This document shows, piece after piece, positions 49,684-58,222 of a stretch of 64,000 nucleotides of DNA. Under the pieces are notes generated by a model, which was not told where the DNA came from, searched no databases, and saw only the letters and a program-made list of their open reading frames with translations. Position 1 is the stretch's first letter. Each line of letters opens with the position of its first letter. Source of the stretch: Streptomyces sp. NWU339. Lineage in GTDB: Bacteria > Actinomycetota > Actinomycetes > Streptomycetales > Streptomycetaceae. Location of the stretch: assembly GCF_003143855.1 (NCBI RefSeq), contig NZ_QFRK01000020.1:149-64148 (forward strand), read 5' to 3'. The position numbers and the translations under genes are program-made.

Positions 49684-50682
49684 CTACGCCACCGCGTCGA
49701 AACCGGTGTCGCGGGCCAGCTTCTTCAGCTCCAGCAGCGCGTGCTTCTCGATCTGGCGGATGCGCTCACGGGTCAGGCCGTGCTGCTTGCCGACCTCGGT
49801 CAGCGTGCGTTCCCGGCCGTCCTCGATGCCGTACCGCATCTTGATGATGGAGGCCGTGCGCTGGTCGAGGCGGCCTATGAGGTCGTCCAGTTCCTCGCTG
49901 CGCAGCAGCGTCATCACCGACTGCTCCGGCGACACCGCCGACGTGTCCTCCAGGAGGTCGCCGAACTGGGTCTCACCCTCGTCGTCCACCGACATGTTCA
50001 GCGAGACCGGGTCGCGGGCCCAGTCGAGCACGTCCGTCACCCGCTCCGGGGTGGAGCCGAGCTCGGCGGAGATCTCCGTGGGCTCGGGGTCCCGGCCGTG
50101 CTCGCGGTTGAACTCGCGCTGCACGCGCCGGATCCGGCCCAGCTCCTCCACCAGGTGGACGGGCAGGCGGATGGTGCGGGACTGGTCGGCGATCGACCGC
50201 GTGATGGCCTGACGGATCCACCAGGTGGCGTAGGTGGAGAACTTGAAGCCCTTGCGGTAGTCGAACTTCTCGACTGCGCGCACCAGGCCGGCGTTGCCCT
50301 CCTGGATCAGGTCCAGCAGCGGCAGACCGCTGCGGGGGTAACGACGGGCGACCGCGACGACCAGACGCAGGTTGGAACGGATGAAGACGTCCTTGGCCCG
50401 CTCACTCGCGTCGTACAGCGCCTGGAGCTCCTCGGTGGTGGCCCCCACCGTGTTCTCCTCGGTGCCGTCGAGGATCTGCCGTGCGAACACACCCGCTTCG
50501 ATGATCTGGGACAGCTCGACTTCCTTGGCTGCGTCGAGCAGCGGCGTGCGCGCGATCTCGTCGAGGTACATCCCGACCAGGTCACGGTCGGCTATCTCGC
50601 CGCGATGGGCGCGAACACTGCTTGCCGAGTCGGCCGTCTCGCCGGAGGCGGACTTACGACGGGCGACGGCACGGGTTGCCAT
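49684..50682 (-). CDS. hrdD: RNA polymerase sigma factor HrdD
   Basis: This 332-aa group 2 sigma-70 factor begins MATRAVARRKSASGETADSA. It then has region 1.2 ('DLVGMYLDEIARTPLLDA') and region 2 ('LRLVVAVARRYPRSGLPLLD' and 'GFKFSTYATWWIRQAITRSI'). Region 3 and region 4 follow, the latter with the helix-turn-helix 'TLTEVGKQHGLTRERIRQIE'. Sequence and length match HrdD of Streptomyces as I remember it. The ATG at 50682 has AAGGGAG 5 nt upstream; the longer open frame is not used. HrdD is dispensable in S. coelicolor and belongs to the SigR stress regulon, consistent with the promoter found upstream. Confidence 0.95.
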   Translation of the reverse strand: MATRAVARRKSASGETADSASSVRAHRGEIADRDLVGMYLDEIARTPLLDAAKEVELSQIIEAGVFARQILDGTEENTVGATTEELQALYDASERAKDVFIRSNLRLVVAVARRYPRSGLPLLDLIQEGNAGLVRAVEKFDYRKGFKFSTYATWWIRQAITRSIADQSRTIRLPVHLVEELGRIRRVQREFNREHGRDPEPTEISAELGSTPERVTDVLDWARDPVSLNMSVDDEGETQFGDLLEDTSAVSPEQSVMTLLRSEELDDLIGRLDQRTASIIKMRYGIEDGRERTLTEVGKQHGLTRERIRQIEKHALLELKKLARDTGFDAVA

Positions 50683-51227
50683 GCTTGCTCCCTTACGATA
50701 ATGAGTCAGCGGGTGGTTCCTGCGGATACTCGGCACGTACGGTCAGGTCTGCGTCTCGGTCTCATGCGGACTCTGCTCGAGTGCCCGGCATCTGCTGGAA
50801 ACAACGACTGGAATCCGGACAGAATTCCCAACCCGCCCCCCGAATTTTCTGATCATGCAGTACCCTGTCGGGCCGCAGGGGACGCGAACGCCGTCGCCCT
50901 GCGCGAACGCCCAGGTCAGGCCGGGAGCCGAGGGCGATCTGACACCGCTCACCGCTCTGTGGGACCGGGACGCTCGTGAGACGGCAATCACGCTCGACAC
51001 CGCGGTCCTCACTCCGGAGGAGCACCACCCCGCCCCCGACTGCTCTCTCCCTTGTAGACGGCCCGTACCGCCCGATGGTTGTCACGGAGCCGCCCCGGGC
51101 GGTACCGGGTGGCGGGCACCGGGCGCTCCGGCTGCCTACCACCGCCACCCGTCACCCGTGCACCCGCGCACCCGTCACCGCAACTGCAGCCCTCAGGCCT
51201 CAGGCCTCAGGCCTCAGGCCTCAGGCC
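50683..51227. other. 545-bp gap upstream of hrdD
   Basis: Holds the hrdD control region (SigR-like site at 50802-50829) and, at its far end, a run of 7-bp tandem repeats (51191-51230). Frames across the middle have no plausible start or domain, so I see no gene. Confidence 0.5.
50802..50829 (-). promoter_or_regulatory. SigR-type promoter of hrdD
   Basis: On the minus strand GGGAAT (50829-50824), exactly 18 bp, then GTTG (50805-50802). This fits the SigR consensus GGGAAT-N18-GTT. It lies about 120 bp before the hrdD start. Confidence 0.75.
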
Positions 51228-51230
51228 TCA
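51191..51230. repeat. 7-bp tandem repeat (CCTCAGG), 5.7 copies
   Basis: Five perfect units and one partial. The final partial copy contains the TCA that is the stop codon (TGA) of the leftward dioxygenase gene. Confidence 0.85.
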
Positions 51231-52013
51231 GCCGAACTGGACCGACCGCTTCGCCAGCCCCAGCCAGAACCCGTCGATCACCGACTTCTGCGTGTCCAGG
51301 TCGCCGGCGGCGTCCGCGGCGCCCATGGTCACGAAGAGCGGTGCGAAGTGCTCGGTGCGCGGGTGGGCGAGCGCGCCCGCCGGGGACTTGCGGGTGAAGT
51401 CGAGCAGCCCGTCCACGTCACCGGCGCCCAGGGCCCGGTTCCCCCAGTCGTCGAACTCCGTCGACCACCTGGGGATGCCGCCCTGCCGCAGCGCGGCCAG
51501 GTTGTGGGTGAAGAACCCGGAACCGATGATCAGCACGCCCTCGTCACGCAGCGGCGCGAGCTTCCGCCCGATGTCCATGAGCTTCACCGGGTCCAGCGTC
51601 GGCATGGAGACCTGGAGCACCGGGATGTCGGCCCCGGGGAACATCTCGACCAGCGGGACGTAGGCACCGTGGTCCAGCCCGCGGTCGGGAACGTCCTGCA
51701 CGGGAGTGCCGGGGGCGCGCAGCAGCTTGCGCACGGATTCGGCGAGCGCCGGAGCGCCGGGGGCGCCGTACTTCACCTGGTAGTAGTGCTCGGGGAAGCC
51801 CCAGAAGTCGTAGACGAGGGGGACCGTCTCGGTGGCGCCGAGGGCGAGCGGGGCCTCCTCCCAGTGGGCGGAGACGACGAGGATCGCCTTCGGGCGGGGC
51901 AGTTCGGCGGACCAGGTAGCCAGCTGACCGGGCCAGATGGGGTCGTCGGCCAGCGGCGGGGCGCCGTGGCTGAGGTACAGCGCGGGCATGCGTTCCTGAG
52001 TGGCGGCGGTCAT
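51228..52013 (-). CDS. Class III extradiol dioxygenase (LigB/DODA family)
   Basis: This 261-aa ring-cleaving dioxygenase is of the LigB/YgiD type. 'MPALYLSHGAPPL' gives the first metal His (about residue 16), 'ILVVSAHWEEAPL' the second (about residue 50), and 'DRGLDHGAYVPLVEMFPGAD' the conserved catalytic His. It needs Fe(II) or Zn. Plant relatives open DOPA; the bacterial substrate here is unknown. The ATG has GGAAGGAG upstream. It is divergent from a MarR gene with operator-like sites between. Confidence 0.88.
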   Translation of the reverse strand: MTAATQERMPALYLSHGAPPLADDPIWPGQLATWSAELPRPKAILVVSAHWEEAPLALGATETVPLVYDFWGFPEHYYQVKYGAPGAPALAESVRKLLRAPGTPVQDVPDRGLDHGAYVPLVEMFPGADIPVLQVSMPTLDPVKLMDIGRKLAPLRDEGVLIIGSGFFTHNLAALRQGGIPRWSTEFDDWGNRALGAGDVDGLLDFTRKSPAGALAHPRTEHFAPLFVTMGAADAAGDLDTQKSVIDGFWLGLAKRSVQFG

Positions 52014-52080
52014 GGCTGCGACTCCTTCCGGTGATCGGTGCAGATCTGTCCCGAGTTCGCGTGGACAGTGGTGTTTTTTA

Positions 52081-52094
52081 CTTGAACTCTCAAC
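52081..52094. promoter_or_regulatory. MarR-type operator between dioxygenase and marR
   Basis: CTTGAACTCTCAAC contains TTGA-N4-TCAA. A second similar site with TTCAAG lies near 52124-52136. The stretch is AT-rich against the genome background. Confidence 0.45.
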
Positions 52095-52159
52095 CTCTGC
52101 CCCAAACCCTATCGTAATTTTGTTTAACCTTCAAGCAGAAGCGTCGTACAGTGGAGTAC

Positions 52160-52705
52160 ATGACGACGGCACCCACATCCGCATCGGCCCCGGGTTCGGC
52201 CCCCGAGCCGGCACGCACCGGCGAACCACGCTGGCTCAGCGACGAGGAACAGCGCGTCTGGCGCTCGTACATCGAGGCCAGCACCCTCCTGGAGGACCAC
52301 CTCGACCGCCAGCTCCAGCGGGACGCGGGCATGCCGCACCTCTACTACAGCCTGCTGGTCAAACTCGCCGAGGCACCACGGCGGCGGCTGCGGATGACCG
52401 AGCTGGCGATGCTGGCGAAGATCACCCGCTCCCGGCTCTCGCACGCCGTGGCCCGCCTGGAGAAGAACGGCTGGGTGCGCCGCGAGGACTGCCCCTCCGA
52501 CAAGCGCGGCCAGTTCGCCGTCCTGACGGACGAGGGCTTCGAGGTGCTGCGCCGGCACGCGCCCGGTCACGTGAACGCCGTACGGCAGGCGCTCCTCGAC
52601 CGGCTCACCCCCGAACAGCAGAAGTCCCTCGGCGAGATCATGGAGATCATCGCCGAGGGGCTCCAGCCCAGCGAAGCGGGTGCGGACCTGCCCTGGCTCC
52701 GCTGA
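52160..52705 (+). CDS. MarR-family transcriptional regulator
   Basis: This 181-aa winged-helix regulator has an Ala/Pro/Ser-rich N-terminus, then 'WLSDEEQRVWRSYIEASTLL', recognition helix 'ITRSRLSHAVARLEKNGWVR' (about residue 90) and wing 'REDCPSDKRGQFAVLTDEGF'. The layout resembles the sub-family that responds to phenolic ligands. The ATG at 52160 lies 7 nt after TACAGT, so it may be leaderless; GTG at 52151 is in frame as well. Likely target: the divergent dioxygenase gene. Confidence 0.88.
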   Translation: MTTAPTSASAPGSAPEPARTGEPRWLSDEEQRVWRSYIEASTLLEDHLDRQLQRDAGMPHLYYSLLVKLAEAPRRRLRMTELAMLAKITRSRLSHAVARLEKNGWVRREDCPSDKRGQFAVLTDEGFEVLRRHAPGHVNAVRQALLDRLTPEQQKSLGEIMEIIAEGLQPSEAGADLPWLR

Positions 52706-52789
52706 GCGCGGGAGCCGGGGCAGGTCCTGGGAGCCGTACGGACGAGGCGTCCCCTCCTCATCCGTACGGGTGGCCCGAGGGGACGGCGG

Positions 52790-54400
52790 TCAGTGGGCGA
52801 CGACCGGCACCGCCGCTTCCTCCTGAGCGCCCTCGGCGCCCCCCGCGCCCCGGCCGGCCCCGTCGGAGGACCCGGTGACCGTGGTGCCCGGGCGGCCCGC
52901 GTCGACGAGGGTCAGGGCGATGACCGCGGCCAGGACGAGGATGCCGACGGCGAACCAGATCGCGCTGGTGTAGCCCTGCACCATGCCCTCGAGCCGCACC
53001 AGCTGCTGCTGGGACCGGCTCGCGGCGCCGCCGATGTGGTCGGCGACGTAGGACGTGGTGGCCGAGGCCGCGATCGTGTTCAGCAGGGCCGTGCCGATCG
53101 CGCCGCCCACCTGCTGCGAGGTGTTGACCATCGCGGAGGCGACGCCCGCGTCCCGGGGCTCGACGCCCTGGGTGGCCAGCGACATGGCCGGCATGAACGC
53201 CGTACCCATGCCGAGACCGAGCAGCAGCATGCCGGGCAGCAGTACGGCGGCATAGGAGGAGCCGATCTCCATCCGGGTGAGCAGCAGCATGCCGACGGCG
53301 GCGACCAGGAAGCCGGGGCCCATCAGCAGCCGGGGCGCGACCCGGGTCATCAGGCGGGCGCCGATCTGGGTGGAGCCCGTGATCATGCCCGCGACCATCG
53401 GCAGGAAGGCGAAACCGGTCCTGACCGGCGAGTAGCCCTTCACGACCTGCAGGTAGTAGGTCAGGAAGAGGAACAGGCCGAACATCGCGATGACCGCCAG
53501 GCCGAGTGAGAGGTAGACCCCGCCGCGGTTGCACTCGGTGATCACGCGCAGCGGCAGCAGCGGCGCCCTGACCCGGGACTCGACCAGGACGAACGCCAGG
53601 AGCAGGACGGCCGACGCGACGAACATGCCGACGGTCAGCGGATCGCTCCAGCCCTCGGACTCGGCGCGGGTGAAGCCGTAGACGAGCGCGACCAGGCCCA
53701 GGGTGGACAGCACCACGCCGGGGATGTCCAGCGGCGAGCGGTTGCGGCCGCCCTTCGGCTCACGGATGACGAAGTACGCGCCGGCCGCGGCGACGACGGC
53801 GAACGGGATGTTCACGAAGAACGTCCAGCGCCAGTTCAGGTACTCGGTGAGGAAACCGCCGAGGATCAGGCCGACGGCGCCACCGCCACCCGCGATCGCA
53901 CCGTAGATGCCGAACGCCTTGGCGCGCTCCCTGCCGTCGGTGAACATCACCGCGAGCAGGGACAGCGCGGCCGGCGCGAGCAGCGCGCCGAACACGCCCT
54001 GCAGCGCGCGGGCGCCGAACATCATGACCTCGTTGGTGGCCGCGCCGCCCAGCGCGGAGGCCGCGGCGAAGCCGCCCAGGCCGAGCACGAAGGCCCGCTT
54101 GCGGCCCCACAGGTCGGCTGTCCGCCCGCCGAAGAGGAGCAGTCCGCCGAAGGCGAGGGCGTAGGCCGTGACGACCCACTGCCGGTTGCCGTCGGAGATG
54201 CCCAGGTCCTGCTGGGCGGAGGGCAGGGCGATGTTCACGATGGTGGCGTCCAGGACGACCATCAACTGGGCGAGCGCGATGAAGACGAGCGCTTTCCAGC
54301 GGTTGGCATCCGGTGCGTTCCGTGCGTCCGGTGCGTTCCGTGCTCCTGGTGTGTTCCGTGCTCCCGGTACGCCGGGTGACTTTGACGCTGTTTCAGACAT
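52790..54400 (-). CDS. DHA2-family MFS multidrug exporter (EmrB/QacA type)
   Basis: This 536-aa exporter has 14 predicted membrane helices. 'FIALAQLMVVLDATIVNIAL' is helix 1 with the family motif D1, and 'GGRTADLWGRKRAFVLG' is motif A. 'GAIAGGGGAVGLILGGFLTE' is motif C of antiporters. The first 33 residues have repeated 'ARNAPD' units. The C-terminal tail is low in complexity. The TetR gene upstream on the same strand is its probable regulator. The ATG at 54400 has only a weak ribosome site. Confidence 0.92.
   Translation of the reverse strand: MSETASKSPGVPGARNTPGARNAPDARNAPDANRWKALVFIALAQLMVVLDATIVNIALPSAQQDLGISDGNRQWVVTAYALAFGGLLLFGGRTADLWGRKRAFVLGLGGFAAASALGGAATNEVMMFGARALQGVFGALLAPAALSLLAVMFTDGRERAKAFGIYGAIAGGGGAVGLILGGFLTEYLNWRWTFFVNIPFAVVAAAGAYFVIREPKGGRNRSPLDIPGVVLSTLGLVALVYGFTRAESEGWSDPLTVGMFVASAVLLLAFVLVESRVRAPLLPLRVITECNRGGVYLSLGLAVIAMFGLFLFLTYYLQVVKGYSPVRTGFAFLPMVAGMITGSTQIGARLMTRVAPRLLMGPGFLVAAVGMLLLTRMEIGSSYAAVLLPGMLLLGLGMGTAFMPAMSLATQGVEPRDAGVASAMVNTSQQVGGAIGTALLNTIAASATTSYVADHIGGAASRSQQQLVRLEGMVQGYTSAIWFAVGILVLAAVIALTLVDAGRPGTTVTGSSDGAGRGAGGAEGAQEEAAVPVVAH
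54306..54373. repeat. 18-bp tandem repeat at the start of the MFS gene
   Basis: Three full units and one partial of gcNtcCggtgcgttccgt. It encodes the repeated Arg-Asn-Xaa-Pro motifs of the exporter N-terminus. Confidence 0.75.
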
Positions 54401-54519
54401 GGGGGTACCCACTTCGGAACTTCGTGACGGAAAATTCAGAGCTTGAGATGAAAAAACGATGTCGTCAGGGAACGACTCGCCCACGGGGGACGGCCGTTGA
54501 GGCAGCTCTACGGGTCTTG

Positions 54520-54599
54520 GTCTGAAGGTCGGACTGGAACTCGGTCTGGAATTCGGTCTGAAGGTCGGGCTGGGACTCGGACGGGATCTCGGTCAGGGA
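54520..54599. repeat. Degenerate 12-bp tandem repeats between tetR and the MFS gene
   Basis: About seven 12-bp units of the form ggNctggaNNtc in a row. ggtctgaaggtc recurs exactly at 54520 and 54556. It lies directly after the tetR stop codon (54604). Confidence 0.75.
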
Positions 54600-54603
54600 G
54601 CGC

Positions 54604-55248
54604 TCAGTGCGCGCGCAGGTCCTCCACTGTCACCGCCGCGCCCGGCAGGACACCGCGGGCCGGGGCCCGCATCCCGTCCAGGAACAGCTGAAGATGGCGG
54701 TGGACGAACCGGTCGGCGTCGAGGCACCCCGTACCGGCCGGCGGCCGGCTGAGCTGGGCGATGCCGACCAGCAGATCACCGAAGTCCACATCGGCACGGA
54801 GCTGACCCGCCGCCTTGGCGCGGTCCATGATCTGTGCGACGAGCCCCTCGGCACGTACACGCGCGGCCCCCAGATCGGGGTGGTTCTGGTCGAAGGTGCC
54901 GGCGATCATCGGGCACAACGCGCTGATCCGCTCATCGGCGGCGGTGTGCGCGAAGCGCTCCAGCGCCTCGAAGGCGTCCCCGGTCTCGGCGAGTGCACGC
55001 TCGGCCGCCTGCGCCGTACGGTCCATCACGGCGCACACGACCTCGCGCACCAGCGCGTCGCGGTCGGGGAAGTTGCGGTACACCGTGGCATTGCCCACGC
55101 CGGCCCGGCGGGCGATGTCGTCGAACGGCACGTCGGGCCCGAACTCGACGAACATCTCCCGGGCGGCGGTGACGATCCGCTCCCGGTTGCGCAGGGCGTC
55201 GGCACGGGGCCGGGACACCTTGCGCGATACGGAAGGGGCGGTCTGCAC
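54604..55248 (-). CDS. TetR-family regulator of the MFS exporter
   Basis: This 214-aa repressor has an N-terminal helix-turn-helix ('FDDIARRAGVGNATVYRNFP', about residues 42-61) followed by a C-terminal ligand domain. The GTG at 55248 has AGGAG 7 nt upstream. It is the gene before the DHA2 exporter, in the same direction, with a 203-bp repeat-containing gap. Two 19-bp near-identical repeats upstream may be its operators. Confidence 0.9.
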   Translation of the reverse strand: MQTAPSVSRKVSRPRADALRNRERIVTAAREMFVEFGPDVPFDDIARRAGVGNATVYRNFPDRDALVREVVCAVMDRTAQAAERALAETGDAFEALERFAHTAADERISALCPMIAGTFDQNHPDLGAARVRAEGLVAQIMDRAKAAGQLRADVDFGDLLVGIAQLSRPPAGTGCLDADRFVHRHLQLFLDGMRAPARGVLPGAAVTVEDLRAH

Positions 55249-55607
55249 GATGCACTCCTGTCGCTCTGCCTGCCGGTGCTCTGCTCACCGGCGTTTCGCT
55301 CACTGATGTCCTGCTCGCTCTCGCGATCCGGGGAAGAACTCCCCGCTTCACGCGAACACAGGTCCAAACGGGGAAGCGGTCCCCGCTTATTTCCCACCCG
55401 GGAAACCCTTGATGTGATCTGAGCCACATCCGCGCGGGCGTCCGTCACCACCCCTCCCACCCCGTTTCTCCCGCCCCTCCCACCCCGTTTCCCCGGAAAC
55501 CGCACGATCGGCCCCTTCAACGCGCGCCCACGCACCCCGCGACAGAGGGTGATCGAAAGGGTGCAGTCGGAGACCGGCGGCTGCCGTGTGGAGCGGAGGG
55601 CCCCCGC
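55249..55607. other. 359-bp divergent promoter region
   Basis: Holds the tetR promoter with two 19-bp repeats (55330-55388) and the promoter of the metalloprotease gene. No gene seen. Confidence 0.5.
55330..55388. promoter_or_regulatory. Two 19-bp operator-like direct repeats, 40 bp apart
   Basis: GGGGAAG-N3-TCCCCGCTT occurs at 55330-55348 and 55370-55388, differing only in the middle 3 bases. The second copy contains the perfect inverted repeat AAGCGG-N3-CCGCTT (on the minus strand). Confidence 0.55.
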
Positions 55608-56978
55608 ATGCAGGCGCAGCCGACCAGCAGCCGGATATCCCCGCGCCGACTGGCCGCCCTGGCGTCCGTGACCGCATTGACCCTCGCCGCCATACCCTCG
55701 GCCGGCAACGGCCACCTCTCCCCGTACAACTCGGCCCCCGGCCCCAGCGCCCTGGCCCCCTCCTCCTCACACGGCCCGTGCATGATCAGCAGCGCCCGCG
55801 AGGTGCAGATGTCGGAGGGCATACCCACGGGCGCCGGCTACACCCGCTCCACCGGCACCGTCCGCGCCCTCACCCTCATGATCGACTTCTCGGACGCCCC
55901 CGGCGAGGGCGACGCCCTCGACCGCTACAGGGAGTTCTTCCCGCAGACGCAGAAGTGGTTCCGGACCAGTTCGTACGGCCGCCTCGACTACCGCCCCGAG
56001 CTGCCGATCCCCGGCTGGCTGCGGATGCCCAAGTCGTTCCGGGACTACGGCATAGAGCGCGGCGCCCCCTTCGACCCCGACTACCGCGAGCTGGTCCGGG
56101 ACCTCGTGGCAAAGGCGGACCCGAAGGTCGACTTCGGTGCGTACGACCTGGTGAACGTACTGGTGACCCCGAACGCGGGGCCCTCCGCCCTGGACACGGT
56201 CCTGTCGGTGACCTTCGCGGGCAACGCGGAGGCCCCGACGGCGGACGGCGTGCCCATCGCCAACGCGTCGTTCGTCTACTCCCGTCAGGACGACGGCTCC
56301 GGCTCCCTGGACCGCACCGGTTACCGCGTCCTCCCCCACGAGAACAGCCACGTCTTCGGCCTGCCCGACCTCTACACGGCCGAGGGCGGCGGCGCCGCGG
56401 GCCACTGGGACATCATGAGCGAGGACTGGGGCGCCAACAACGACCTGCTCGGCTGGCACAAGTGGAAACTGGGCTGGCTGGACGCGCCCCAGGTGCACTG
56501 CGCGGCGGGCACGGGCACCCGTGAGTACACCCTGACGCCGCTGGCCGAGTCGGGCGGCCCGAAACTCGTCTTCCTCCCGCTGGACACCAGCTCCGGCTAC
56601 GCCGTCGAGTTCCGCACCCGGGCCGGCAACGACGAGGCGGTGTGCCGCCCCGGCATCCTCATCTACAAGGTCGACGCGGACGTCGACACCGGAATGGGCC
56701 CCATCACGGTCTACGACTCCCGCCGGAACAGCGGCGGCTGCACCCGTAGCCCCAACGTCCACGCGGAACTCTCCGACGCCACCTTCACCCCCGGCGAGAC
56801 CTTCATCGACCGCAAGGCGGGAATCCGCGTCAAGGTCCTGGAGCCGACCACCCCGAACACGGACTCGGCCTCCGACACGGACTCCGGCACGGCCTCCGGC
56901 ACGGGCTCCGACACGGGCTCCGACACGGGCTCCGGCTCAAGAACGCCGGAGTACCGAGTGCAGATCACCCGAGCCTGA
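55608..56978 (+). CDS. Secreted M6-type metalloprotease
   Basis: This 456-aa secreted zinc protease has a Sec signal peptide at residues 1-30 ('ISPRRLAALASVTALTLAAI'). The zinc site is 'LPHENSHVFGLPDLY' (about residue 244): HExxH with the downstream Gly-Leu-Pro-Asp typical of immune-inhibitor-A-like (M6) proteases. 'GHWDIMSEDWG' follows, with the Met-turn-like Met. The last 50 residues are a linker of repeated 'GSDTGSDTG' units before a short final strand. The ATG start has GGAGGG upstream. It is divergent from tetR. Confidence 0.88.
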   Translation: MQAQPTSSRISPRRLAALASVTALTLAAIPSAGNGHLSPYNSAPGPSALAPSSSHGPCMISSAREVQMSEGIPTGAGYTRSTGTVRALTLMIDFSDAPGEGDALDRYREFFPQTQKWFRTSSYGRLDYRPELPIPGWLRMPKSFRDYGIERGAPFDPDYRELVRDLVAKADPKVDFGAYDLVNVLVTPNAGPSALDTVLSVTFAGNAEAPTADGVPIANASFVYSRQDDGSGSLDRTGYRVLPHENSHVFGLPDLYTAEGGGAAGHWDIMSEDWGANNDLLGWHKWKLGWLDAPQVHCAAGTGTREYTLTPLAESGGPKLVFLPLDTSSGYAVEFRTRAGNDEAVCRPGILIYKVDADVDTGMGPITVYDSRRNSGGCTRSPNVHAELSDATFTPGETFIDRKAGIRVKVLEPTTPNTDSASDTDSGTASGTGSDTGSDTGSGSRTPEYRVQITRA

Positions 56979-57334
56979 CCCCTCGTCCGAGGCCCGCGCG
57001 GATGCCCGGCCGGGCGGGTGGGGGCTCGCTTCCGACGTCGAAAACAGGCGGCGCGAAAAGGAAGCGGGCAGCAAACGGGCACCGTTCCGAGCGGACCGGG
57101 TGGGGATCATGCTCCGTTTTTGGCCGAAGAAGGCCCCTGTCTGCGGGAACAGGCACAGCGAAGCGGGCACATCCGGTCACGGAACGCATGACGTTTTGCC
57201 TGGTCATAACCCTGGGCGTAGCCATAAATAGTCCGCAAGAGTCCGAACGGACCGGACTCTGTGGGGCGCGATCGCGCCACACCGGAAACGGCCCGACCGG
57301 GTGTCGGCCCGAGTCGCGCAGGGGAGGTGCCACC
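56979..57334. other. 356-bp upstream region of the polyol operon
   Basis: Contains an AT-rich patch (CATAAATAGT at 57224) and the operator-like inverted repeat 57238-57260. I see no gene; the frame running from 57002 has no domain before the DeoR start. Confidence 0.5.
57238..57260. promoter_or_regulatory. Operator-like inverted repeat before the DeoR gene
   Basis: AGAGTCCG and CGGACTCT are perfect arms with 7 bp between. It lies 75 bp before the regulator start, next to the AT-rich patch. Confidence 0.5.
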
Positions 57335-58096
57335 GTGGACGCCGAAGAACGCCGACGTTCCATCCTGGAAGCGACGCGCCGAGCCGGCTCGGTGGACGTC
57401 GCCAGGACGGCCGCCGACCTGGGCATCTCCAAGGAAACCGTACGGCGCGACCTGAACCTGCTGGCGGCTCACGGGCTGGTGCGGCGAACCCACGGCGGCG
57501 CCTACCCCGTCGAGAGCGCCGGCTTCGAGACGACGCTCTCCTACCGCACCACCAGCCAGGTCAGGGAGAAGTCGCGGATCGCCGCCGCAGCCGTGGGCCT
57601 GCTCGGTGACGCGAAGACGGTGTACATCGACGAGGGCTACACCCCGCAGCTCATCGCCGCCGGCCTGCCTCGCGACCGGCCGCTGACCGTGATCACCTCC
57701 TCCCTCGCCGCGGCCGGCACCCTGGCCTCCGTCGAGAACATCACCGTGCTGCTGCTCGGTGGCCGCGTCCGCGGCGCCACGCTGGCGACCGTCGACCACT
57801 GGGTGACCCACACGCTGTCCGACCTCGTCATCGACCTGGCCTACGTCGGCGCGAACGGCATCTCCCGCCAATGGGGGCTCACCACTCCGAACCCCGCGGT
57901 GAGCGATGTGAAGACACAGGTCATGGCTGTTTCCCGACGCCGGGTGTTCTCGGGCGTCCACAGCAAGTTCGGAGCGGCCAGCTTCTGTCGTTTCGCCGGA
58001 ATCGGGGACTTGGAGGCGATCGTCACCGACACCGGACTCCCCGCCTCCGAAGCCCGTCGCTACGTCCTCCTGGGACCGCAGGTCATCCGGGTCTGA
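57335..58096 (+). CDS. DeoR-family regulator of the sugar-alcohol operon
   Basis: This 253-aa protein has an N-terminal helix-turn-helix ('VARTAADLGISKETVRRDLN', about residues 21-40) and a DeoR sensor domain with 'KTVYIDEGYTPQLIAAGL' and 'DLAYVGANGISRQWGLTTPN'. The GTG at 57335 has GGGGAGG upstream. It stands just before the ABC binding-protein gene in the same direction and probably responds to a phosphorylated sugar or polyol. Confidence 0.9.
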   Translation: MDAEERRRSILEATRRAGSVDVARTAADLGISKETVRRDLNLLAAHGLVRRTHGGAYPVESAGFETTLSYRTTSQVREKSRIAAAAVGLLGDAKTVYIDEGYTPQLIAAGLPRDRPLTVITSSLAAAGTLASVENITVLLLGGRVRGATLATVDHWVTHTLSDLVIDLAYVGANGISRQWGLTTPNPAVSDVKTQVMAVSRRRVFSGVHSKFGAASFCRFAGIGDLEAIVTDTGLPASEARRYVLLGPQVIRV

Positions 58097-58222
58097 CCCA
58101 CGGCTCTCCCCCACACACGCCACGCGCCAGACACCACACACCACGCATCACGCATCACACACTCGCCACTCGCCCGACCGGGCGCGGGCCTTCCACGCCC
58201 TCGAACACCTCTGGAGCCAACC

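Noticed and set aside
50683..50736. Longer HrdD start at 50736
   Set aside because: The ATG at 50682 has an ideal ribosome site and gives the family length of 332 aa.
51191..51230. CRISPR-like repeat run
   Set aside because: The unit is only 7 bp with no spacers; a simple tandem repeat.
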